Part shown: positions 52,674 to 58,837 of the stretch, one piece after another
Numbering within the stretch: the first letter of the stretch is position 1
How the letters are laid out: each line of letters opens with the position of its first letter
NCBI GenBank assembly: GCA_022563275.1
Contig: JADFNR010000001.1
Location: 19,444 to 78,280 of the forward strand
DNA from: Chloroflexota bacterium
GTDB taxonomy: Bacteria > Chloroflexota > Dehalococcoidia > UBA3495
Reading direction: 5' to 3'
Length of the DNA: 58,837 bases
The notes under the pieces: model-generated
Seen by the model: the letters and a program-made list of their open reading frames with translations, nothing else
What the model was told of the DNA's origin: nothing
The model's database searches: none
Position numbers and translations under genes: made by a program

Positions 52674-53699
52674 CTACCAGTCCGGGGAGTGGTCCTCGGC
52701 ATCGTTGGTTGTTAGGCGGCGTTGGTTCCCGCCGTCGTCGTCCATGATGAAGATCTCGCCGGGGCCGTATAGATGGGACACGAATGCCATCTGTTTCCCG
52801 TCGGGAGACCAGACCGGGTCCAGGTCGTCGGCCTCATTGGTGGTCAACCGTAGCTGCCTGGAACCGTCCGATTCCATGATGTATATCTCACCGTTGCCGT
52901 CCCGGAAAGTCACAAATGCGATGGAGTCGCCGTCGGGGGACCAGGCCGGGGCCAGGTCGTCTTCCTCGTGCTGGGTCAACCGCGTCAGTTCCACGTCGTC
53001 CTGCCAGGTGCCGTCCTTGAGCCGGCTGGCCAGATACAGGTCGGCATTCCCATCGGTCTCACGAACGAATACGATATGCTTCCCATCGGGGGACCAGGCC
53101 GGGTTGAAGTCGTTCTCTTCAGTCAGGTGTACCAGGTTCACGCCGTCGGGATTACGCAGCCACAGCCCCCGTTCATCGGCGGACCCCCCGCGGGCAAAGG
53201 CCAGCCACTCGCCGTCTGGGGACCAAGCGCCCAAGCGGTCCTCTGGCGATTTGGCCGTGATTCGAATGGGCCGGCCGCCATCGGAAGCCATCAGATAGAC
53301 TTCGGCGTTGCCGTCCTGGTGGGAGATGAAGGCCAGTTTCTCACCATCGGGGGACCAGAGGGGAGCCTCGTCGTCGCCGGGAATATTGGTCAGGCGTTGG
53401 ATGAGTTCGCCCTTTCGGTCGACCACGTTTATCTCCAAGTCTCCCGACTCATCGGAGACGTAGGCCACCCGTTTACCGTCGGGCGACCAGACCGGGTTGG
53501 TGTCCCGGCTGCCGTTGTCGGTCAGCGGAGTGGCGATGCCCGAACTAGGGTCTATGACGTAGATCTCGGCATCGCCGTCGACCTCAGATACAAACGTGAT
53601 CAGATCGCTGTCAGACCCGCAGCCGATGAGGACCGCCATCAACACCAACGGCGCCAAAGCGGCCACTCTTGCCGGGAAGCTATGTCTCAATCCGCCCAT
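52674..53699 (-). CDS. Beta-propeller lipoprotein (TolB-like PD40 repeats)
   Basis: A 341-residue exported protein. Signal peptide with lipobox VLIGC (cysteine about residue 27), then seven PD40/WD40-like blades with the recurrent WSPDGK/E core, plus IYxM and RLT motifs. It matches TolB-C and DPP4-N-like propellers that bind proteins or peptides in the periplasm or at the surface. No Pal or TolQRA genes adjoin, so a Tol system role is unlikely. A GTG at 53735 is also in frame; ATG 53699 gives a normal lipoprotein signal. TATAAT at 53775-53780 probably drives it. Confidence 0.85.
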   Translation of the reverse strand: MGGLRHSFPARVAALAPLVLMAVLIGCGSDSDLITFVSEVDGDAEIYVIDPSSGIATPLTDNGSRDTNPVWSPDGKRVAYVSDESGDLEINVVDRKGELIQRLTNIPGDDEAPLWSPDGEKLAFISHQDGNAEVYLMASDGGRPIRITAKSPEDRLGAWSPDGEWLAFARGGSADERGLWLRNPDGVNLVHLTEENDFNPAWSPDGKHIVFVRETDGNADLYLASRLKDGTWQDDVELTRLTQHEEDDLAPAWSPDGDSIAFVTFRDGNGEIYIMESDGSRQLRLTTNEADDLDPVWSPDGKQMAFVSHLYGPGEIFIMDDDGGNQRRLTTNDAEDHSPDW

Positions 53700-53774
53700 C
53701 GCACACAACCGGAATCTTTTTGGATCCCCAATCACCGAGATCCAATAATGGCTGAATCATCCCGTACGTGGGTG

Positions 53775-53780
53775 ATTATA
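53775..53780 (-). promoter_or_regulatory. -10 hexamer for the beta-propeller gene
   Basis: Perfect TATAAT on the minus strand, 76 nt before the ATG; no good -35. It is divergent from the amidohydrolase promoter. Confidence 0.42.
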
Positions 53781-53884
53781 GCCAACACCGGGCATCGGTT
53801 GACCTTGATGAGGCAGCCGGGTTGAGGGAAAACTGGCCTGATTCAACTCCGGGACCGGCGTGGAAGTCGGGTGGGCCGAAGCCC

Positions 53885-53913
53885 TTGACACCGCCCCACG
53901 GCTTGACTAGCAT
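53885..53913 (+). promoter_or_regulatory. Promoter of the amidohydrolase gene
   Basis: TTGACA (53885-53890), 17-bp spacer, TAGCAT (53908-53913). Start near 53920, leader about 48 nt; GAGGT before the ATG at 53968. Confidence 0.72.
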
Positions 53914-53967
53914 CTGCCCCATCTAACGGAACACCGCAATCACACCTGACACCCAGCGAGGTAGCTC

Positions 53968-55224
53968 ATGAAAGTATTACTTGGCGCCGACTTGATCGAT
54001 GGCACCGGAGGGCCGGTGCTGAAGGACTCGGCCATCTTGATCGACGGTGAGCGGATCAAAGAGGTGGGACCCAGGGCGGCCGTCACCCTGCCCCCCGGTA
54101 CGGAAGAGATCGACCTGAGCGGCCTCACCCTGCTTCCCGGCCTGATCGACACCCACGACCACCTGGCCCACAAGAATTACAGCTTGATCAGCCGGTGGGA
54201 GATCGAGGAACCGGCCTCACTGCACCATCTCAAGACCGCCAAGGCCATCGAGGCTTCTCTGGAGGCCGGCTACACCTGTATCCGTGACGCCGGAGGGTTG
54301 GACGCCGGATTCAAGACCGCGGTGGACGAAGGCCTGATCAGGGGCCCCAGATTGTTGACCTCCGTGGCCATCGTCTCGCCCACCGGCGGCATCGGGGACC
54401 GGGTCGCCCCGTCCGGGCACAGAAACGCGTTCAACAACGACCCAATGCACCCTGACGGAGTGGCCAACGGGCCGGAGGCAGTCCGGGCCCTCGTCCGCGA
54501 ACTGGTGCGCGTGGGGGCCGACGTGATCAAATTCGCCACCACCGGAGGCGCCAGCTCCCGCTTGGGACACGGCCCCAAGGACATCGCCTTCGGACCCGAC
54601 GAAGTTAAGGCGTTGGTCGACGAGGCGAAGTCCCAAGAGAAATACACCATGTGCCACGCCGTCGGCGGCCCCGGACTGCGGATGTGCATCGAAGCCGGCG
54701 TTGGCTCGGTGGAGCATGCTTGTTACCTGGCCGAAGACCCCGACCTGGCCAAGATGATGGCGGACAAGGGCACCTTTTTCACGCCGACATTTGAGGTATA
54801 CGAGTTTCACTCCACCATCAGCGCACCGCATATAATGGCGCGGACCAAAGACCTGATGCAGATTCATGAAGAGAGCCTGCACCTGGCGGTCAGCGCCGGG
54901 GTGAAGGTGGCCGCGGGCACCGACGCCGGCGGGTTCGTCCACGGCGACAACGCCCGGGAGATCGAGTTGATGGTCGAGCGCGGCCTCTCCAACATGCAGG
55001 CCATCCAGACCGCCACCGGCTGGGCGGCCGAGTGCGTCGGCCAGGAGAAGAACTTCGGCACCGTCACTGTCGGCAAATACGCCGACTTCTTGGTGGTGGA
55101 CGGCGACCCGCTCAAGGACATCGGCGTGTTCCGGGCCAAGGACAGCATCAAGATGGTGATGAAGGGCGGCGTGGCCTACGTCGATCACCTGCCGGTGGCC
55201 GAGCCACAGCCGGTTGGGGATTAA
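53968..55224 (+). CDS. Amidohydrolase family protein (imidazolonepropionase/prolidase-like)
   Basis: A 418-residue metal-dependent hydrolase. Metal ligands in order: HDH in LIDTHDHLAH, the carboxylated-lysine position in DVIKFATTGG, H in MCHAVGG, H in VEHACY and D in AAGTDAGG. The N-terminal small beta-domain (DLIDGTGGP) and the C-terminal GTVTVGKYADFLVVDGDPL complete the family layout. These enzymes cleave cyclic amides, dipeptides or related ring bonds; substrate unassigned. Cytoplasmic. The gene ends 30 nt before the inverted repeat that covers the trmD start. Confidence 0.9.
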   Translation: MKVLLGADLIDGTGGPVLKDSAILIDGERIKEVGPRAAVTLPPGTEEIDLSGLTLLPGLIDTHDHLAHKNYSLISRWEIEEPASLHHLKTAKAIEASLEAGYTCIRDAGGLDAGFKTAVDEGLIRGPRLLTSVAIVSPTGGIGDRVAPSGHRNAFNNDPMHPDGVANGPEAVRALVRELVRVGADVIKFATTGGASSRLGHGPKDIAFGPDEVKALVDEAKSQEKYTMCHAVGGPGLRMCIEAGVGSVEHACYLAEDPDLAKMMADKGTFFTPTFEVYEFHSTISAPHIMARTKDLMQIHEESLHLAVSAGVKVAAGTDAGGFVHGDNAREIELMVERGLSNMQAIQTATGWAAECVGQEKNFGTVTVGKYADFLVVDGDPLKDIGVFRAKDSIKMVMKGGVAYVDHLPVAEPQPVGD

Positions 55225-55254
55225 TGGGTCAAAGGGCTGGCTAAGGTGCGAACA

Positions 55255-55305
55255 AAAACGCATCGGTCTAACTAGGATTTCTAGTATCATTGACCGATGC
55301 GTTTT
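55255..55305 (+). promoter_or_regulatory. 14-bp perfect inverted repeat enclosing the trmD start codon
   Basis: Arms 55255-55268 and 55292-55305; the second arm contains the trmD ATG (55297-55299) and ends in four T. The 23-nt loop has an inner 5-bp stem (55271-55275 with 55281-55285) and the promoter-like TAGTAT (55282-55287). It can act as a weak terminator for the upstream gene and mask the trmD start in readthrough RNA, while RNA starting near 55294 would be leaderless and unmasked. Confidence 0.65.
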
Positions 55306-56058
55306 CACGTCCTGACACTGTTCCCGGACGCCTTCGAGAAACCCCTGGAATACAGCATGTTGGCCCTGGCCTTGAAACGGGGCCTGGTGTCCATCGACAT
55401 CACCGACATACGCGATTACTCCCACGACCCGCACCACACCGCTGACGATTATCAGTTCGGCGGCGGCCACGGCATGGTCTTGAAGCCCGAACCGGTTTTC
55501 GAGGCCGTCGAGGCGGCGCTGTCGGGGTACTCCGAGGCTGAGCGCGAAGATATCCCCATCATTCTATTCACGCCCCAGGGCGAGATACTGACCCAGCGAG
55601 TGGTCGAGGATCTGGTCCAGGCGCCGGCCCTGGCCATGATCTGCGCCCATTACGCGGGCATCGACAACCGGGTTCCCGAATTCCTGGCCACCAGGGAGAT
55701 AAGCCTGGGCGATTTTGTCCTTACCGGCGGGGAGCTGCCGGCCATGGCCTTGATCGACGCCGTGTCCCGTCTGGTCCCGGGGGTCATCGGTTCACCGGAG
55801 AACGTGGCCGAAGACTCCATCTCCTCGGGTCTGCTCCAGCACCCGCTGTACACCCGGCCGGCCGATTTCCGCGGCATGGAGGCGCCGGAGATATTGCTGT
55901 CCGGCCACCACGCCAACATCGAGCGGTGGCGGAGAGAGCAATCGTTGCAGCGCACCCTGGAGCGGCGGCCCGACCTGCTGCTTAAGGCCGATCTCAGTCC
56001 CGACGACTTGAAGTACCTGGAAACCCTGGGCTACCGACCGCCAAATAATCCGGAGTAG
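55297..56058 (+). CDS. trmD: tRNA (guanine-37-N1)-methyltransferase
   Basis: A 253-residue SPOUT (trefoil-knot) methyltransferase. Motifs: FHVLTLFPDAF, DDYQFGGGHGMVLKPEP (50-66), ATREISLGDFVLTGGELPAM and PEILLSGHHANIERWR. It methylates G37 of tRNAs using SAM. The segment usually CG[RH]YEG[IV]D reads CAHYAGID (116-123): the conserved glutamate is Ala120. Start ATG is fixed by the family N-terminus; there is no ribosome site, consistent with a leaderless mRNA or the hairpin described above. No rplS or rimM is adjacent. Confidence 0.93.
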   Translation: MRFHVLTLFPDAFEKPLEYSMLALALKRGLVSIDITDIRDYSHDPHHTADDYQFGGGHGMVLKPEPVFEAVEAALSGYSEAEREDIPIILFTPQGEILTQRVVEDLVQAPALAMICAHYAGIDNRVPEFLATREISLGDFVLTGGELPAMALIDAVSRLVPGVIGSPENVAEDSISSGLLQHPLYTRPADFRGMEAPEILLSGHHANIERWRREQSLQRTLERRPDLLLKADLSPDDLKYLETLGYRPPNNPE

Positions 56059-56071
56059 ACCTCGAACAACC

Positions 56072-56563
56072 ATGGCCAAATCCGATTTCAGATTCAAAAC
56101 ACCGGTTAGAGTCCGCTGGATGGAATGCGACGCCCAGGGCATCGTCTATAACGGCGCCTACCTGGGCTATCTGGAGATCGGCCAGGCGGAGTACTACCGC
56201 AACCTGGGCTTCGCCATCTACCGGATCCCCCAGAGCGGTTATTTCGATTTCGCCGTGGTCAAGAGCACTCAAATATTCAAGGCGCCCGCCAGGGTGGACG
56301 AGATCATCGAGCTCCACATCCGAGTGTCCAACATCGGCAACACCAGCCTGACGCTAAACCTAGAGATCTACCCCGAAGGCAGCGACCGTCTGTTGACTGA
56401 GATCGAGACCGTCTACGTGGGCTACGACGCCGCGACGGAGTCCACCAAAAGGGTTCCCGACGACATCCGCCGCCTCGTGACCCATTTTGAGGAAACCGGG
56501 GAAGTGCTGCCCATGGACCAGTTCCCCGAACTGGCCAAGGCGACCTCGTTCAAGCAGCGGTAG
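56072..56563 (+). CDS. Acyl-CoA thioesterase, 4HBT hot-dog fold
   Basis: A 163-residue hot-dog protein. RVRWMECDAQGIVYNGAYLGYLEIGQAEYYR has the D-x-x-G-[IV]-V-[YF] catalytic aspartate region of the YbgC/4HBT group, and NTSLTLNLEIY forms the long strands. It hydrolyses acyl-CoA or acyl-ACP. It lies 13 nt after trmD and is co-transcribed; linkage to two CoA-ester lyases downstream fits CoA-ester metabolism. Confidence 0.88.
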   Translation: MAKSDFRFKTPVRVRWMECDAQGIVYNGAYLGYLEIGQAEYYRNLGFAIYRIPQSGYFDFAVVKSTQIFKAPARVDEIIELHIRVSNIGNTSLTLNLEIYPEGSDRLLTEIETVYVGYDAATESTKRVPDDIRRLVTHFEETGEVLPMDQFPELAKATSFKQR

Positions 56564-56576
56564 CAGCCCTCTAACG

Positions 56577-56605
56577 TTGACGATATCCGTAACCCTGGCT
56601 AGACT
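56577..56605 (+). promoter_or_regulatory. Promoter of the PHP gene
   Basis: TTGACG (56577-56582), 17-bp spacer, TAGACT (56600-56605). Start near 56612, leader about 50 nt. Confidence 0.62.
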
Positions 56606-56662
56606 TAGATTCACCCCCGCGCGGCTGGCTGACCGCCGGCCGCTGAGAGCTAACAGCTACCC

Positions 56663-57358
56663 ATGGCCCGACTATTTGACCTCCACATCCACACGACCAA
56701 AGGCAGCAGCGATAGCAGCCTGACCCCCGAAGACCTGATCCTGGAAGCCGACCGGCTGGGTCTGCGCGGCCTCTGCCTCACCGAACACTCCGGCCCCTGG
56801 GACCGCCACGAGTTCAAGAAGTTCGCCAGCCTGCACAACGTGGTGCTGGTCCGCGCCATGGAGGTGGAGACCGACTTGGGCCACATGCTGGCCTTCGGCA
56901 TGGACCGCTATCAGGCTGGCTTCAATAAGGCCGCGGAACTGCGCAAGGCCGCCACGGCAGCCGGCGGGTTCATCGTCACCGCCCATCCATTCCGGGGTGT
57001 CCTCAGCGGCATGAGCCGCGGCCGCGCCCTCATCTACCAGTCCATCCCCGACCCGCTGCCAAAAACTCCGGAGGATGCCCTGGACCATCCGGTGTTCAAG
57101 CTGGCCGACGCCGTCGAGGTGGCCAATGGCGGCACCATCGACCGGGAGAACGAATTCGCCATGGCGGTGGCCGGGTTGCTGAAGTTGCCGGTGACCGGAG
57201 GCAGCGACGCCCATTCGGTCCACGGCCTGGGCAAATTCCTGACCGAGTTCGACGACGAGGTCAAGGACGAAACCGAATTCCTCAAAGCCCTCCACTCAAA
57301 GCAATTCCACCCGGTAACCGGGCTGCGGACAGGGAACCTCAAGCCCTACGGCATCTAG
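56663..57358 (+). CDS. PHP-domain phosphoesterase-like protein
   Basis: A 231-residue single PHP domain. Motifs: FDLHIHTTKGSSDSSLTPED, CLTEHSG, VRAMEVETDLGHMLAF, IVTAHPFR and VTGGSDAHSVHGLG, supplying the histidine and aspartate ligands of the trinuclear metal site in order. Related proteins hydrolyse phosphoesters (histidinol phosphate, 3',5'-bisphosphates) or act in DNA polymerase editing. No polymerase domain is present. Substrate unknown. Confidence 0.88.
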   Translation: MARLFDLHIHTTKGSSDSSLTPEDLILEADRLGLRGLCLTEHSGPWDRHEFKKFASLHNVVLVRAMEVETDLGHMLAFGMDRYQAGFNKAAELRKAATAAGGFIVTAHPFRGVLSGMSRGRALIYQSIPDPLPKTPEDALDHPVFKLADAVEVANGGTIDRENEFAMAVAGLLKLPVTGGSDAHSVHGLGKFLTEFDDEVKDETEFLKALHSKQFHPVTGLRTGNLKPYGI

Positions 57359-57433
57359 GCATCGTTCCAAGGCGCGGACCGCGCGGCTACCACACCCTTC
57401 GTCGTCACAACCTATATCTTGTGCTTGAGTTTC

Positions 57434-57462
57434 TTGTCATGCCTGGGAGCCTGGGTTACAAT
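57434..57462 (+). promoter_or_regulatory. Promoter of the CoA-ester-lyase pair
   Basis: TTGTCA (57434-57439), 17-bp spacer, TACAAT (57457-57462). Start near 57469, leader about 104 nt to the ATG at 57573. Confidence 0.72.
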
Positions 57463-57572
57463 CCGCACCGGCTAGACATGCTGAACACTTTGAGAACACT
57501 GGCGCCCACCCAAAGCCCGCTCAAATGCTTCCTACAGCCTGTCCCGCGAACGGCTTGGGCCGATCTGCTGCT

Positions 57573-58523
57573 ATGACAAACAACTCCAACCTGCCCGAAA
57601 AAATACGACGCTCCTGGCTGTTAACGCCAGCTTCAAATGACGACCTGATTGAGGCCGCCCGCCAGTCCAACGCCGATGTGGTGATATTGGATTTGGTGGA
57701 TTTCGTTCCGGAGAAAGACAAGCCTTCGGCCAGAGAGGGCCTGGCCGGTACGATACGGGAGGCCGGGGAAAGCGGGGCCCAGGTATTCGCGCAGGTGGAC
57801 TGTGAACTGCTGTACGCCGACCTGCACGCCTGTGTTTGGCCGGAGTTGACCGGGGTCGTCATCGCTCACCTGGAGTCAGTTGCCCAGATCGAGGAAGCGG
57901 ACGCGTTGCTGGGTCAGTTGGAGGACGAGCGGGGCATCCCGCCCGGCACGTTGGAGATAGTGGCCGCTTTAGAGACGGCGAAGGCCAATCAAGACGCGCA
58001 ACCTATCGCGTCCGCCAGTTCCAGGATCTCCGGGCTGACCCTGGGCCGCGCCGAGTTGGTGATGGACCTCCGGCCGGAGCCTTCCGGAGAGATACACCTC
58101 ATGCAGTACCTGATGCAGCGGCTGATCATGGTGGCTGGGGCCGCCGGGGTCCCGGCCTACGGGGCCTGGTGGCGCGCGCCGGACCGGGGACTGCTGGCCA
58201 CGCCGGAGAACACAGGTGAGGCCGCCGTCCGGGGCCGGGCCATCGGTTTCAAGGGTTCTTTCTGTGTCTTGGAGAACCAAGTGGAACCCATGAACCGGGG
58301 GTTCACCCCCTCTTCTCAAGAGGTGGATGAGGCTAAGGAGTTGCTGGAACGATATCAGGCCGCGGTTTCGGAAGGCGCGGCCTCCATCCGCCGGGAAAAC
58401 CGGATCATCGACGCCGGAGCGGCCCTGCAAGCCCAGGCCATCATCGACCGGGCCTCTGCTTGCGCGGTCCATGACCAGACCAAGGCCGACGCCAAGGACG
58501 GGCGTCCGGTGCCGGCGCCCTAG
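57573..58523 (+). CDS. HpcH/HpaI aldolase / CoA-ester lyase-like protein (CitE superfamily)
   Basis: A 316-residue TIM-barrel protein. RRSWLLTPASNDDLIEAARQSNADVVILDLVDFVPEKDK is the CitE-like start (LxxPAsr, ADxvilDLED), here with D-L-V-D in place of D-L-E-D, so one metal-binding acidic residue is altered. LEIVAALETAKA and SGLTLGRAELVMDL supply the usual glutamate and aspartate. Family members cleave malyl-, citramalyl- or citryl-CoA. The ATG at 57573 is preferred over 57525 for lack of a conserved extension, though no ribosome site is clear. A second, partly conserved copy follows 21 nt downstream. Confidence 0.8.
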   Translation: MTNNSNLPEKIRRSWLLTPASNDDLIEAARQSNADVVILDLVDFVPEKDKPSAREGLAGTIREAGESGAQVFAQVDCELLYADLHACVWPELTGVVIAHLESVAQIEEADALLGQLEDERGIPPGTLEIVAALETAKANQDAQPIASASSRISGLTLGRAELVMDLRPEPSGEIHLMQYLMQRLIMVAGAAGVPAYGAWWRAPDRGLLATPENTGEAAVRGRAIGFKGSFCVLENQVEPMNRGFTPSSQEVDEAKELLERYQAAVSEGAASIRRENRIIDAGAALQAQAIIDRASACAVHDQTKADAKDGRPVPAP

Positions 58524-58544
58524 TTCCACCACGGGGGAGATTCG

Positions 58545-58837
58545 ATGGCTAAAGAGATAGCGGTGCACCGTTCGGGCCTGACCATGCCGGTGGTCACCCC
58601 ACGGTTCGTGGACAACGCCTGGCGAAGGGGCTGCGACTTCATCAACCTCGATCTAGAGGACTCGGTGCCCCAGCATATGAAAGGTTACGCCAGGACCCTG
58701 ATCAAGGACGCCATCGCCAATGTCACCAAGGGCGGCGCCGAGGCGTTCACCCGCATCAATCACGACCTGGTCCAGGCGGACCTGGAAGGAATCGTCTGGC
58801 CGGGACTGGCCAAGGTCAATTACCCCAAGGCGGAATA
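58545..58837 (+). CDS. Second HpcH/HpaI (CitE-like) protein, N-terminal part only
   Basis: 97 codons to the window edge, open. GLTMPVVTPRFVDNAWRRGCDFINLDLEDSVPQHMK has the intact D-L-E-D metal motif that the upstream copy lacks, and HDLVQADLEGIVWPGLAKVN parallels LLYADLHACVWPELTGVVI there. GGGGGAG lies 5 nt before the ATG. The two may form a hetero-oligomer in which this one is the active subunit (inference). Confidence 0.83.
   Translation, partial: MAKEIAVHRSGLTMPVVTPRFVDNAWRRGCDFINLDLEDSVPQHMKGYARTLIKDAIANVTKGGAEAFTRINHDLVQADLEGIVWPGLAKVNYPKAE

Noticed and set aside
54217..55470. Long open frame antisense to the amidohydrolase and trmD (417 codons)
   Set aside because: It is the mirror of strongly conserved genes; high GC leaves antisense frames open.

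Overview
The window looks like a chromosomal segment of an uncultivated Chloroflexota bacterium, most likely Dehalococcoidia or the SAR202 group. This is inferred from gene content, not from a marker tree. The signs are: an 11-subunit complex I operon without the NADH-input subunits NuoE/F/G; a 1490-residue membrane protein joining a GT39-like half to a DUF2298 half; paralogous MmgE/PrpD enzymes, a luciferase-like flavin oxidoreductase, CoA-ester lyases and several alpha/beta hydrolases, as in marine and soil Chloroflexota that degrade recalcitrant organics; and moderately high GC. I saw no rRNA, tRNA, CRISPR array, transposase or phage gene.

Layout. 1-1903: end of a surface or head-group pathway (aminotransferase plus nucleotidyltransferase, minus strand, behind a near-consensus promoter). 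2212-11924: alpha/beta hydrolase, DUF4389 membrane protein, then a five-gene minus-strand catabolic operon (ferritin-like, luciferase-like oxidoreductase, lactonase-type metallohydrolase, MmgE/PrpD, GH88/105-type protein) divergent from a second MmgE/PrpD. 12108-16667: membrane-anchored sulfite-oxidase-family molybdoenzyme, two coupled hydrolases, and a medium-chain dehydrogenase. 16718-25490, all minus: leuS, RecB-like nuclease, cobI, a LuxR/MalT-type ATPase regulator, and a small exported protein made of three 26-residue repeats. 25564-30710, all plus: potassium uptake (TrkH, KtrA), a universal stress protein, two further RCK proteins and prephenate dehydratase. 31174-38975, minus: DUF2298/GT39 protein, gap, eno and a TIGR00725 protein. 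39043-50616, minus: nuoA-B-C-D-H-I-J-K-L-M-N with small extra ORFs at several junctions. 50646-58837: CinA/nucleotidyltransferase fusion, flavin reductase, beta-propeller lipoprotein, amidohydrolase, trmD, thioesterase, PHP protein and two CoA-ester-lyase genes, the last cut by the window edge.

Promoters are unusually readable. Six pairs of TTGACA-like and TATAAT-like hexamers have 16-18 bp spacing, and five other gene starts carry an extended -10 of the form TGC-TAAnnT.

The most interesting signals are: (1) the complex I operon carrying a HicB-fold pair, a double HPxxCTCxxC protein and two unannotated micro-ORFs that abut or overlap their neighbours; (2) a 14-bp perfect inverted repeat that buries the trmD start codon while a promoter-like hexamer sits in its loop; (3) a roughly 200-nt trkH leader ending in an intrinsic terminator nested in a helix that ends at the start codon; (4) a duplicated start region giving a six-codon upstream ORF in front of a TrkA-type gene; (5) the exported triple-repeat protein.
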